NCBI GenBank assembly: GCA_902826565.1 | Contig: CADEFF010000002.1 | Span: 1-64,000, forward strand | Length of the DNA: 64,000 nucleotides | DNA from: an uncultured Rhodospirillaceae bacterium | Lineage (GTDB): Bacteria > Pseudomonadota > Alphaproteobacteria > Dongiales > Dongiaceae | Direction of reading: 5' to 3' | In this document: piece after piece, positions 45,558-54,095 of the stretch | How positions within the stretch are numbered: position 1 is the first letter of the stretch | Layout of the letters: each line of letters begins with the position of its first letter | Notes under the pieces: generated by a model | What the model saw: only the letters and a program-made list of their open reading frames with translations | Databases searched by the model: none | What the model was told of the DNA's origin: nothing | Position numbers and translations under genes: made by a program

Positions 45558-46805
45558 TCAGCTGAGCAGCTCTTCCTCATATGGAAAGGTGGTCAGCTTC
45601 TGATAGCCGTGCTTCGTCACCAGCACCTGCTCCTCGAGCTTCACCCCCTCGATGCCGCCCTCGGAACCGATGAAGCTCTCGACGCAGAGCGTCATGCCTT
45701 CCTCGATCGTGCCGTCGAACCCGACCGCGTCCCAGTCGATCTGGTGGGCGAGCGACGGGTATTCGTCGCAGAGCCCGATGCCGTGCGCGAGCACGGAGTA
45801 GCGGTTCTTGACGAACTCGTCCGGAATCTTCCACGCCTTCTCCGAATATTCGCGGAAGCTGCGGCCGGGCTTCACCAGCTCCAGATTGTGCGCGAGCTGC
45901 TCGGCGGCGATGCCGTAGAGCCGGCGCTGCTCGTCGGTTGCCTTGCCGGGCTTGCAGAGGAGGGTCCGCGAGACATCCACGCAATAGCCGAAGGGGCCGA
46001 CCATGTCGGTGTCGAAGGCGACGAGCTCGCCGGCCCGGATGATCTTGTCGCAGCACTCCTTGCCCCAGGGATTGATGTTGCCGCCGGAGGAGAGAAGCCG
46101 CGCCTCGATCCACTCGCCGCCCTGCGCGATATTCGCCTGATGCAGGAGCGACCAGAGCTCGTTCTCGGTCATGCCGGGGCGGAGCGCCTCGCGCATCCGG
46201 GCAATGCCGGATTCGCCGACGCTGATCGCCGCGGTCATGCAGCCGATCTCGTCCTCGGATTTGATGACGCGGGCATATTCCATCAGCCCTTGCGCATTGA
46301 CGATGGTGAAGCCGAGCGCCTGAAGCGCCGCGAGCCCGACCGGCTCGATGCGATCGACCGCGATCTTGCGCTCCTTACCGCCGATCCCGCGCAGCAGGTC
46401 CGCGACCTCCGACGCCCATTTGCGCGCCTGCTCCTCGACGCGCGGGCCCGCGGCGAAGAAGGTGAAGCTGCGCGCCGTGCGCACCTCGCCCACGGTTTCG
46501 ATCGCCTTCGCCGTATGCTCGAGGCCGACCATCTCGAACATGACCGCCTTGCCCTCGGCGGGCAGCACCGCATAGCGGCTCGGTATGTGAAACATGAAGA
46601 CCGAGTGCGAGCTGGTGCCGGTCGCGTAGCGCACATTCACCGGATCGAACAACAGCGCCGCCACGCAGCCGGCGCGCTTCAGCTCGGTCTGGGCGCGGCC
46701 CATCCGATAGGCGCGCATCCGCGCCATGTCGATCTGCGGCCCGTGATCCTGCAGCGTCAACGCAGGCGCGCGCCGCGCCAGTCGGGTTTCGTCACCGGAC
46801 GTCAT
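45558..46805 (-). CDS. M24 family protein with DddP-like active site (putative DMSP lyase or relative)
   Basis: A 415-residue pita-bread-fold protein. Metal ligands are intact: D265, D267, D277, H341, E376 and E391. Their spacing equals that of the DMSP lyase DddP from Ruegeria (D295, D297, D307, H371, E406, E421), with a constant offset of 30, and the DddP catalytic Asp and nearby Tyr are also matched (D347 in HGIGLCDEYP, Y336). Other DddP-like stretches are LLFDPVNVRYATGT and GEWIEARLLSSGG. DddP cleaves DMSP to acrylate and dimethyl sulfide; this homologue could use DMSP or another onium compound, or be a peptidase. GTGAGGGA upstream selects ATG 46805. It is divergent from livG. Confidence 0.78.
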   Translation of the reverse strand: MTSGDETRLARRAPALTLQDHGPQIDMARMRAYRMGRAQTELKRAGCVAALLFDPVNVRYATGTSSHSVFMFHIPSRYAVLPAEGKAVMFEMVGLEHTAKAIETVGEVRTARSFTFFAAGPRVEEQARKWASEVADLLRGIGGKERKIAVDRIEPVGLAALQALGFTIVNAQGLMEYARVIKSEDEIGCMTAAISVGESGIARMREALRPGMTENELWSLLHQANIAQGGEWIEARLLSSGGNINPWGKECCDKIIRAGELVAFDTDMVGPFGYCVDVSRTLLCKPGKATDEQRRLYGIAAEQLAHNLELVKPGRSFREYSEKAWKIPDEFVKNRYSVLAHGIGLCDEYPSLAHQIDWDAVGFDGTIEEGMTLCVESFIGSEGGIEGVKLEEQVLVTKHGYQKLTTFPYEEELLS

Positions 46806-46930
46806 CGTTCCCTCACTCCTTCGGCGCGCGCCCTGTCGCCGCATCTCGATCGCGTCGCACGCCGGCATGCGATCGACGGCATTTTCTTTCGCCAACGTCC
46901 GGTCGATTACTTTCGCCGTCTTCGACCGTT

Positions 46931-46940
46931 ATTGTCTTGC
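46931..46940 (+). promoter_or_regulatory. ATTGTCTTGC box in the M24/livG divergent promoter
   Basis: The 10-mer ATTGTCTTGC recurs exactly at 58164-58173, and its ATTGTC half also occurs near mocR and the LLM promoter. It lies between the divergent M24 and livG starts and may be a MocR target. Confidence 0.35.
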
Positions 46941-47057
46941 ACGGCGCGATCCCTGAGGTTATTCACATCCGCGACTGAAACGCTGAATATTCGTGGCCGG
47001 TGGACGCGGCGCTCGCGAGCGCGCCGCCGCTGACGCCGCGAACATGGAGAGCGCCGG

Positions 47058-47771
47058 ATGCATCTGCTGGAGATCGACAAGCTGGTGAAGCGGTTCGGCG
47101 CATTGACCGTGCTGGACGGCATCGACCTGCATCTGCCGGCAAGGAGCATCCATGGCGTAATCGGCCCGAACGGCGCCGGCAAGACCACGCTCTTCGACGT
47201 CATCACCGGCATGTCGCCCGCGGACGGCGGATCGATCCGCCTCGACGGCACGGAGATCACCCGCAAATCCATCGAGAGCGTGGCTGGAATGGGCGTCGGA
47301 CGCACCTTTCAGGTCGCGCGCGTCTTCAACGAGATGACGCTGCTCGAGAACATGATGGTGGCGGCGCACACCCTGCCGCTGAGCCGCGCCGAAGCGCGCG
47401 AACGCGCGTTCGGGCTCCTGGAGACGGCGCGCCTCGCAGGACTCGCGCAGCAGCTCGCCATCGAGATTTCGGGCGGGCAGAAGAAGCTGCTCGAGTTCGT
47501 GCGCACCATGATGGCGGACCCCGCTCTGGTCCTGCTGGACGAGCCTTTCAATGGAATCAATCCCGCCCTCATTGAGCGGCTGATCGAGATCATTCTCGAG
47601 CTCAACCGCGAGCGCGGCACGGCCTTCCTCCTGATCAGCCACGAGATGCCGCATGTGATGACGCTTTGCGAGCGCGTCTTCGTGCTGAATGCAGGCCGCA
47701 CCATCGCGCACGGCACGCCAGCCGAGGTGCGCGAGAACCCGGCCGTGGTCGAGGCCTATCTCGGCCACTGA
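47058..47771 (+). CDS. livG: branched-chain amino-acid-type ABC transporter ATP-binding protein LivG
   Basis: A 237-residue cytoplasmic ATPase. Walker A is GPNGAGKTT, signature ISGGQKKLLEF (the usual SGGQ), Walker B LVLLDEPFNGINP and the switch His in LISHEM. The long helix VGRTFQVARVFNEMTLLENMM is typical of LivG, not LivF. It is the only LIV component on the + strand and lies beyond the dehydrogenases, so the transporter genes are split between two transcripts. GGAGAG supports ATG 47058. LIV systems can import amides, amino acids or other small solutes. Confidence 0.93.
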   Translation: MHLLEIDKLVKRFGALTVLDGIDLHLPARSIHGVIGPNGAGKTTLFDVITGMSPADGGSIRLDGTEITRKSIESVAGMGVGRTFQVARVFNEMTLLENMMVAAHTLPLSRAEARERAFGLLETARLAGLAQQLAIEISGGQKKLLEFVRTMMADPALVLLDEPFNGINPALIERLIEIILELNRERGTAFLLISHEMPHVMTLCERVFVLNAGRTIAHGTPAEVRENPAVVEAYLGH

Positions 47772-47812
47772 GCGCCGGCGCAACGGCTGCCGGCGCAGGC
47801 GGATCTTCCTCG

Positions 47813-48877
47813 TCACGGCAGCACCACCAGCTTGCCGGTGAAGTTCTTCTGCATGAACTCGGTCTGGGCGCGCCTGATCTCGGCGAGCGGGAAGGTCTTG
47901 TGCAGCAGCGGCTTCACCTTGCCCGCCTCGATATAGCCGAGCAGCGCCCGGAAATCCTCCGGCCGGCCGAGGCTGATGCCGGCAAGCTCCAGATGCTTCA
48001 GATAGATCGTCCGGAGGTCGAGCGAAACCATCGGGTCGGCGATGGCGCCCGCGGTAACGTAGCGGCCGAGCGGGCGCAGCAATCCCAGCAACGCGCGCAT
48101 ATGCCGGCCGCCGACGACATCGGCCACCACGTCGAGGCTGGGACGGCCGATCGCGCGCCGCACCGCCTCGGCGAAATCCGGCGCGTCGGAATCGATCACG
48201 GCGATCGGGCCGAGCTTCCGCACCCAGTCCAGCTTGCTCGCGCGCGCGACGCCGACCGCCTTTGCGCCGCGGGCCTGGGCAAGCTGGATGAGCGCCGAGC
48301 CCACGCCCCCCGAGGCGCCGGTGACGAGCACGGTTTCGCCCGCCGCGAGACAGGCGCGCGACAGCATATGTTCGGCGGTCGAATAGGCGCAGGGGAAGGT
48401 CGCGAGCTCCGCATCCGAGAGCGACGTTCGGACCGCGAAAGCCGACACCGCCGGCACGGCGCAATATTCGGCATAGCCGCCCGGATGGGTGCCGCCGATC
48501 GACCCGACATAGCCCGTGCCGGTCTCATCCTCACCATAGATCGTGTTGTCGACGATGACGCGCTCGCCGATGCGCGTTGCCGCGACGCCGCTACCGACGG
48601 CGACGATCGTGCCCACGACGTCGGCGCCCTGGATCTGCGGAAAATTCGCGGGCGTGCGGCCAGGGCCGGCGATCGCGGCCGGATCCTCCTCGGTGCCGTA
48701 GCGGCCCTCGCGCGTCCAGATGTCCGTGTTGTTGAGGCCGCAAGCCGCGACCTTCACCAAGACTTCGTCCGCCGCCGGTGCAGGGACGGGTACGGTCCGG
48801 TAGTCGAGCTTGTCGAGCCCGCCATGGCCGGTGGTGACGACGGCCTTCATCTCGGCCGGAATCCGGGGTGCGTTCAT
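47813..48877 (-). CDS. MDR-superfamily alcohol/quinone-type dehydrogenase
   Basis: A 354-residue medium-chain dehydrogenase/reductase. The catalytic GroES-like domain has ACGLNNTDIWTREG, and the NADPH site GASGGVGSALIQLA (about 180-193) starts the Rossmann domain. The catalytic-site Cys is present but the structural four-Cys zinc lobe is absent. It ends IYLKHLELAGISLGRPEDF and KNFTGKLVVLP. It would reduce or oxidise an enone, aldehyde or alcohol intermediate. It is the last gene of the long leftward unit; its ATG overlaps the upstream dehydrogenase stop (ATGA). Confidence 0.87.
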   Translation of the reverse strand: MNAPRIPAEMKAVVTTGHGGLDKLDYRTVPVPAPAADEVLVKVAACGLNNTDIWTREGRYGTEEDPAAIAGPGRTPANFPQIQGADVVGTIVAVGSGVAATRIGERVIVDNTIYGEDETGTGYVGSIGGTHPGGYAEYCAVPAVSAFAVRTSLSDAELATFPCAYSTAEHMLSRACLAAGETVLVTGASGGVGSALIQLAQARGAKAVGVARASKLDWVRKLGPIAVIDSDAPDFAEAVRRAIGRPSLDVVADVVGGRHMRALLGLLRPLGRYVTAGAIADPMVSLDLRTIYLKHLELAGISLGRPEDFRALLGYIEAGKVKPLLHKTFPLAEIRRAQTEFMQKNFTGKLVVLP

Positions 48878-49785
48878 CGGGCAGCTCCTTTCGCAGGCAG
48901 GTCGCGCTGCAGCGAGATTCCGCTCCGCTCCTCGATCATCCGCACGGGATGGAGGCAGCCGGCCGCATCGCCGTAGCGCGCGCGCGCTTCGCCATAGAGG
49001 CGGTCGATGAGCTCCGTCGCCTCCAGCTTCAGGCCCGCGTCGCGCGCGAGCGCCAGAGAGAGGCCGATATCCTTGCAGGCGAGCGCGATCGCGAAGCTGT
49101 CGCCATAGGCGCCGGAGAAGATGTCGGGCCCGTCCACCCGTGCGACGAAGCTGTCGGCGTAGCTGACCTTGATGGCCTCCCAGAGCTTCACCGTGTCGAT
49201 CCCGTAGCTCGTGCCGAGCACCAGCCCCTCGCCCAGCGCCACCTCATGGATGAAGCACATGAAGTTGGTGATGAGCTTGACGATCGTCGCATTCCCGATC
49301 GGCCCCAGATGAATGATCTCCTTTCCCATCACGGAGAGCAGCGGCAGGACCTTCCTGTAGGTTTCCTCGGGGCCGCCGACGAAGATGGTGATCCTGCCGG
49401 CATGGGCGTTGGCGACGCCGCCGGTGACCGGCGCCTCCAGCGCCGCGACGTCGCGCGCGGCGAGCTCGGCTGCGAGCCGCCGCGTCTGGGCGAGATCGGT
49501 CGTACTCAGATCGACCCAGATGCTTCCGGCTGCGAGCGCGTCCATGGCGCCCGTCTCGCCCTCGAGCACGGTTCGCACCTGCTTCGGTCCGGGGAGCGAG
49601 GTGAAGAGCACCTCGGCGCCCACCGCCGCTTCCGCGGGCGAGTTCGCCCAGCGCGCGCCCAGCGCCAGCAGACCGTCCGCACGCTGGCGCTGCAGATCGT
49701 GAACCGCGACCTGGTGCCCCGCCTTGACGAGATTGGTCGCCATCGGATTGCCGATGCTGCCGAGGCCGATGAAACCGAGCTTCAT
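48874..49785 (-). CDS. 3-hydroxyisobutyrate dehydrogenase-like NAD(P)-dependent oxidoreductase
   Basis: A 303-residue beta-hydroxyacid dehydrogenase. GFIGLGSIGNPMATNLVKAGH (in two pieces, GxGxxG at residues 7-12) binds NAD(P), WVDLSTTD and EAPVTGGVANAHAG form the substrate loop, and the catalytic Lys lies in ATIVKLITNFM. The family oxidises 3-hydroxyisobutyrate, tartronate semialdehyde or 4-hydroxybutyrate-like substrates. It is 37 bases downstream of livM and overlaps the MDR gene, so it belongs to the same transcript. Confidence 0.9.
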   Translation of the reverse strand: MKLGFIGLGSIGNPMATNLVKAGHQVAVHDLQRQRADGLLALGARWANSPAEAAVGAEVLFTSLPGPKQVRTVLEGETGAMDALAAGSIWVDLSTTDLAQTRRLAAELAARDVAALEAPVTGGVANAHAGRITIFVGGPEETYRKVLPLLSVMGKEIIHLGPIGNATIVKLITNFMCFIHEVALGEGLVLGTSYGIDTVKLWEAIKVSYADSFVARVDGPDIFSGAYGDSFAIALACKDIGLSLALARDAGLKLEATELIDRLYGEARARYGDAAGCLHPVRMIEERSGISLQRDLPAKGAAR

Positions 49786-49822
49786 ATGGGCAAGCCTACC
49801 AAATGAGGAAATGCGCCGGACA

Positions 49823-50848
49823 TTAGAGGAGCAGCCGCTTGAAGCGCGCGAGACCCTTGGGCACGAAGATCATGACCAGGATCAGCAGCACGCCGAAGAG
49901 AACCAGCCGCCAGGCGCCGAGTCCGCGGAAATATTCCTGGATTCCGATCAGGAGCGCGGCGGCGAAGAACGAGCCCCAGAGCGTGCCGCGCCCGCCGACA
50001 TAGGCGACCGTCAGCACCTCGACCGTGCGGCCGACGCCGAACTCGGTCGGGAGCGGCGAGAGCACGCCGAGATTATGGGCGTAGAAGGAGCCCATCACGC
50101 CGGTGAGGAAGCTCGCGATGGTGAAATTGAGCAGCTTCCAGCGCGTTGCGCGAACGCGCAGCGTGCGCGCCGCGGTCTCGTCCTCCTTCAAGGCACGCCA
50201 GACCAGCCCCGCCTTGGAACGCACCAGCCAATGCATGAAGATCATGATGACGGCGCCGAGCAGAAGCAGCAGGTAGTAGTAGTTGAGCGGGTCGGCGCCG
50301 CGCGCGAAATCGATGCCGAAGATATTCTCGAAAGGCGCCACGGTGAGGCCGAGCGTGCCGCGGGTATATTGCGGCAGGTTCGAGATGGTGAGCCGGATCG
50401 TCTCGCCGACGAAGAAGGTCATGAGGCCCAGATAGAGCCCGCGCAGGCGGAGCGTGATGATGCCGGTGAGAAGGCCGATCGCACCGGCGGCGATCCCGCC
50501 GATCAGCAGCCCCTCCCAGCCCGTCGTGCCGAAATTGAGCTGGCAGAGGGCCGAGGCATAGGAGCCGATCGCGAGCACGCCGGCGAAGCCGAAATTATTG
50601 AGGCCGGCATAGCCGACCATCAGGTCGTAGATCGCGCCGAGGATCCCGAAGAACACCACCGAGATGAGGATCGTGGTGAGATAGCGGTCGTCGAAATAGG
50701 GCGGCAGGAAGACCACCGCCAGCAGCAGCAGGCCGATCTTGACGATGGCCCATTTGCGCAGGCCCGCGCCCCGAGCTTCGGAAGCGGGCGGAGCCGCCGC
50801 CGGGCTCGCCGCGGTCGCGCCGGACGCCTGCATGTCGGAGCCGCTCAC
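49823..50848 (-). CDS. livM: LIV-type ABC transporter permease LivM
   Basis: A 341-residue inner-membrane permease, about 9-10 helices after a hydrophilic 30-residue N-terminus. GYAGLNNFGFAGVLAIGSYASA is the family hallmark and ALKEDETAARTLRVRATRWKL the cytoplasmic EAA-like loop that contacts the ATPase. It overlaps livH by four bases (ATGA) and forms the heterodimeric channel with it. Confidence 0.93.
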   Translation of the reverse strand: MSGSDMQASGATAASPAAAPPASEARGAGLRKWAIVKIGLLLLAVVFLPPYFDDRYLTTILISVVFFGILGAIYDLMVGYAGLNNFGFAGVLAIGSYASALCQLNFGTTGWEGLLIGGIAAGAIGLLTGIITLRLRGLYLGLMTFFVGETIRLTISNLPQYTRGTLGLTVAPFENIFGIDFARGADPLNYYYLLLLLGAVIMIFMHWLVRSKAGLVWRALKEDETAARTLRVRATRWKLLNFTIASFLTGVMGSFYAHNLGVLSPLPTEFGVGRTVEVLTVAYVGGRGTLWGSFFAAALLIGIQEYFRGLGAWRLVLFGVLLILVMIFVPKGLARFKRLLL

Positions 50849-51750
50849 GCGCGCTTGCCCCCGAGAACGAAGAGGCCGGCGGGCCGGACCAGCAGCACGA
50901 GGATCACGAGATAGGCGGTCAGCACGTTCTGCCAGCCGTCGGCGGCAATGAAGATGGTGAAGGCCTCGAGCACGCCGAGGAGGAGGCCGGCCGCGATCGC
51001 GCCGCTGACGTTGCCGAGCCCGCCCAGCACCACCACTGCGAAGCTCTTGAGCAGCGGCTCGGCGCCGACCGTGGGCGAGGCCGGGTAGATCGAGATCAGG
51101 AGCGCGCCCGCGACGCCCGCGAACGCCGCCCCGAGGCCGAAGGTCACTGTGAAAAGGTTGCGCACGTCGATGCCGAGCGTTTCCGCGGCCTCCGCGTTCT
51201 GCGCGGCGGCCCGGATCGCGCGGCCGGTACGCGCAAACTTCATAAAAGCCCAGAGCAGCAGCACGGCGAGGCAGGCGAGGCCGAAAATCGCCAGCCGCTC
51301 CAGGCTTATCTCCAACTCGCCGACGGGCACCGAGCCCGCCACCAGCTCGGCGACGCCATATTGCCGGCTGCCGAAGGCGAGATGCGCGAGGTTCTGCAGC
51401 ACCACCGCAAGGCCGATGGTGAGCACGAAGGAATCCGATATCCAGTCGCGGCCGGCGCGACGGCGAAGCTGCTCAACGAGCCCGCGCTCGATCGCCACAC
51501 CGCAGACGAACACCACCCCCGCCGCGGCCACGATGCCGAGATAGAACGGCATGCCGAAGATGCCGACCACCAGATACATGACGTAGCTGCCGAGCATGAA
51601 GAGCTCGCCATGGGCGAAGTTCACGACGCCGAGGATGCCGAAGATGAGCGAGAGACCGATCCCCATCAGCGCATACATCGCGCCGCGCACCAGCCCCTGA
51701 AGCACGAGGACGGTGAGGATGTTCGGGTCGGCGAGCATGCTCCAGTCCAT
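50845..51750 (-). CDS. livH: LIV-type ABC transporter permease LivH
   Basis: A 301-residue inner-membrane permease with about 8 helices. LVRGAMYALMGIGLSLIFGILGVVNFAHGE (read as GLSLIFGILG and NFAHGE) is the family N-terminus, and AAAQNAEAAETLGIDVRNLF the EAA-like loop. ATG 51750 overlaps the livF stop (TAATG) and has AAGGGG eight bases upstream; GTG 51759 is too close to the ribosome site. It pairs with LivM. Confidence 0.93.
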   Translation of the reverse strand: MDWSMLADPNILTVLVLQGLVRGAMYALMGIGLSLIFGILGVVNFAHGELFMLGSYVMYLVVGIFGMPFYLGIVAAAGVVFVCGVAIERGLVEQLRRRAGRDWISDSFVLTIGLAVVLQNLAHLAFGSRQYGVAELVAGSVPVGELEISLERLAIFGLACLAVLLLWAFMKFARTGRAIRAAAQNAEAAETLGIDVRNLFTVTFGLGAAFAGVAGALLISIYPASPTVGAEPLLKSFAVVVLGGLGNVSGAIAAGLLLGVLEAFTIFIAADGWQNVLTAYLVILVLLVRPAGLFVLGGKRA

Positions 51751-52460
51751 TACAGCCACCCCTTCACGATTTCGTCCATCCGGAGGAGGAAGTCGGCCTG
51801 CGGGCCGTCGTAGCTGTTGGCGCCGAGCTTCAGCACATAGACCTGGTCGGCGATGGCCACGGCCTTTTTCACGTTCTGATCGACCATCACGACCGTCATC
51901 TTGCGGTCCTTCAGCCGCGCGATCTCCTCATAGACGGAATCGACGAGCTTCGGCATCAGACCGACCGAGGGCTCGTCGAGCAGCAGCAGCTTGGGCGAGG
52001 TCATGACCAGGCGCGCGATCTCGAGGGCGCGCTGCTCGCCGCCGGAAAGAAGCCCCGCCGCGCCGCGCCGCTTTTCCCGGAGCCGCGGGAAATGGTCGTA
52101 GGCGTCCTCGATGGCGCGTGCGCGGGCCTGCCGGTCCTTGCCGAAAATCCAGGCACCGAGCTCGAGATTTTCCTCGACCGACATGCTCGGAAAAACGCTG
52201 TGGCCCTGCAGCAGATAGGCGATGCCGTGGCGCAGCATCTCGCTCGGGCGCCTGCCGTTCAGCAGCTCGCCGCGAAAGCGGACCTCGCCGCGCCGCGGCT
52301 TGAGGTAGCCATAGACGGTCCGCAGGAGCGTGGATTTCCCGGCGCCGTTCGGTCCCAGGATGACCGTCACCTTGCCTTCCTCTGCGGCGAACTGCACGCC
52401 ATTGAGGATCGACACCTCCTTGGTGTAGCCGGCGACGACGTCGTTGACCTCGAGGAACAT
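51750..52460 (-). CDS. livF: LIV-type ABC transporter ATP-binding protein LivF
   Basis: A 236-residue ATPase. Walker A GPNGAGKST, Q-loop YLLQGHSVFPSMSVEEN, signature LSGGEQRALEIARLVM, Walker B LLLLDEPSVGLMP. The VMVDQNVKKAVAIAD switch region is typical of LivF. It heads the LIV part after the binding-protein gene, separated by a 202-base gap that contains a strong hairpin. Confidence 0.93.
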   Translation of the reverse strand: MFLEVNDVVAGYTKEVSILNGVQFAAEEGKVTVILGPNGAGKSTLLRTVYGYLKPRRGEVRFRGELLNGRRPSEMLRHGIAYLLQGHSVFPSMSVEENLELGAWIFGKDRQARARAIEDAYDHFPRLREKRRGAAGLLSGGEQRALEIARLVMTSPKLLLLDEPSVGLMPKLVDSVYEEIARLKDRKMTVVMVDQNVKKAVAIADQVYVLKLGANSYDGPQADFLLRMDEIVKGWL

Positions 52461-52602
52461 GGCGACGCGAACTCACGCGGAAACGGGAGCGGATGCCGGC
52501 AGCATAGCAAGCGGGCCGCCGGCCGGCTGCCGGCGATTCGCGAGATCGATCGAACCGGGGGGCGAGATCATCGTGCTTGCTGCGCCTGCGCAACGAGACG
52601 CC

Positions 52603-52630
52603 GATCCCGCCGGCCAGGGCCGGCGGGATC
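52603..52630. other. strong inter-cistronic hairpin between binding-protein gene and livF
   Basis: Perfect 12-bp arms GATCCCGCCGGC / GCCGGCGGGATC with a 4-base loop. It lies 32 bases after the binding-protein stop, inside the operon. Such hairpins usually protect the upstream message or partly terminate so that the binding protein is made in excess over the membrane parts. No T-run follows in the direction of transcription, which argues against full termination. Confidence 0.6.
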
Positions 52631-52662
52631 TTCGTTCGCTGTCGCGGAAGGCGATCGGTTGG

Positions 52663-53985
52663 TCAGATGCCCGGCGGCGGCACGAACTCCGCCTCGGCAT
52701 ATTCGAAGGGATAGACCACCTTCTTCTGACCGTTCATGAGCTGGACCATCGGATAGAAAAGCCCTTCCATGAAGGAACCGGTCAGGATCTCATTCGGCGC
52801 GGTCGCTTTTTCGCCCGGGCCGTCGGCGAACTTGTAGAGGTTCCAGATGCCCTTGTAGGAGGCGGCCTTGATCGTCTTCGACAGCGTGTCGAAGTCGAGC
52901 GTGCCGGCCTGATTCAGCACCTGGATCGCCATCCGTGTGTAGTCGTAGGGCAGGCCGGAGGGCGTGAGGTTGGCTTCATGGCCGTACTTCTCCTGGAAGC
53001 GGGCCATCCAGTCCTTCTGCCAGGGCGCGATCGGAATCGGCGAATCCATCGACAGCACGTAGTCCGAGGACTGGCCCGTGAGCTCGGCCCAGTCGTTGAA
53101 CCAGGTGAGGCCGTGACCGAGCACGAGCGCCTTCAGGCCCTGGCTGCGGATCTGCTTCACCAGATTGGAGGCGCCGGCGCTGGCGCTGATGGTCATGCCG
53201 ACGGCCGACACCTTCGCCGCCTGATACTTGAGCACGAAGGGCGCGAACTCGGTCTGCTCGAGCGCGACCTTGTCGAAGGCCACCACCTCGAACCCGATCC
53301 GCTGCAGGCTCTCGACCATGCTCTGGCCCCAGGAGCTGCCGTAGTCGGTGTCCTCCGCGACGACCGCCGCCTTCTTGTTGGCCGGCTTCCACATGCCCTT
53401 GTCGAGGAACTGCTGCAGCGGCTCGGCGTAGATGCCGGCCTCCGCCTTCGCCGACGGCCACCCCTTGAAGTAACCGCGATACTTCTCCGGCTCCGCCAGG
53501 ATCTTGTCGGCGATCGACTGCGAGGCGGCGAGGCTGCCGAGATTGACGATGTTGTAGGGAAGCTCGGCATCCATCACCGCGAGCGCGACCGAGGAATGCC
53601 AGCCATTGATGATCATCTGCACGCCGTCGCGGTTGATCGCGCTGTTGAGCGCCTTCACCGCGACCTCGGGGCTCGACTGATCGTCGATCCAGACGATCTC
53701 GACGTCGCGCTTCTGCCCGTCGATCGTGACGGGAATCTCGTTCGCTGCGCGCGCATCCTCGATCGCGAGCATGGTGCCTTCCTTCATCGCGTCGCCGGTG
53801 CGCGCGGCCGGACCCGTGAAGGGCCCGAGACAGCCGATCTTCAGCGGACCGTCGGCGGCGAGGCCGGATTTGAGGTTGGCGGAGACGAGCAGGCTCGCGG
53901 TGGCGAGGCTCGTGCCGACGAGGAAGTCGCGGCGGTTCAGCGATCCATCGAGCATGAGGCCGGATCGTTTCGTCTTGTCGTCCAT
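52663..53985 (-). CDS. LIV-type ABC transporter periplasmic binding protein (Tat signal)
   Basis: A 440-residue type I periplasmic binding protein. The N-terminus has a twin-arginine signal, NRRDFLVGTSLATASLLVSA, cleaved near GLAADG. The mature part opens LKIGCLGPFTGPAARTGDAM as in the LivJ/amide-binding family, with a ligand-loop VWIDDQSSPEVAVK. Tat export suggests folding before export, as seen for many amidase-linked binding proteins. GGGAGGG selects ATG 53985. It lies 110 bases after the M19 gene and 202 bases before livF. Ligand unknown. Confidence 0.9.
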   Translation of the reverse strand: MDDKTKRSGLMLDGSLNRRDFLVGTSLATASLLVSANLKSGLAADGPLKIGCLGPFTGPAARTGDAMKEGTMLAIEDARAANEIPVTIDGQKRDVEIVWIDDQSSPEVAVKALNSAINRDGVQMIINGWHSSVALAVMDAELPYNIVNLGSLAASQSIADKILAEPEKYRGYFKGWPSAKAEAGIYAEPLQQFLDKGMWKPANKKAAVVAEDTDYGSSWGQSMVESLQRIGFEVVAFDKVALEQTEFAPFVLKYQAAKVSAVGMTISASAGASNLVKQIRSQGLKALVLGHGLTWFNDWAELTGQSSDYVLSMDSPIPIAPWQKDWMARFQEKYGHEANLTPSGLPYDYTRMAIQVLNQAGTLDFDTLSKTIKAASYKGIWNLYKFADGPGEKATAPNEILTGSFMEGLFYPMVQLMNGQKKVVYPFEYAEAEFVPPPGI

Positions 53986-54095
53986 TGAATGCCCTCCCGT
54001 GAAATTGTCACTCGGCCGGCCGTGTTGGGTCTCGCCGCTCCCGACCGCGATGCGCCGGATTCCATCGCGAAGGGCGTGATTTCGTTCTCCCCGAT

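Noticed and set aside
47813..48877. MDR dehydrogenase as acryloyl-CoA reductase AcuI
   Set aside because: The N-terminus and loops do not resemble the YhdH/AcuI group; only the general MDR fold is shared.
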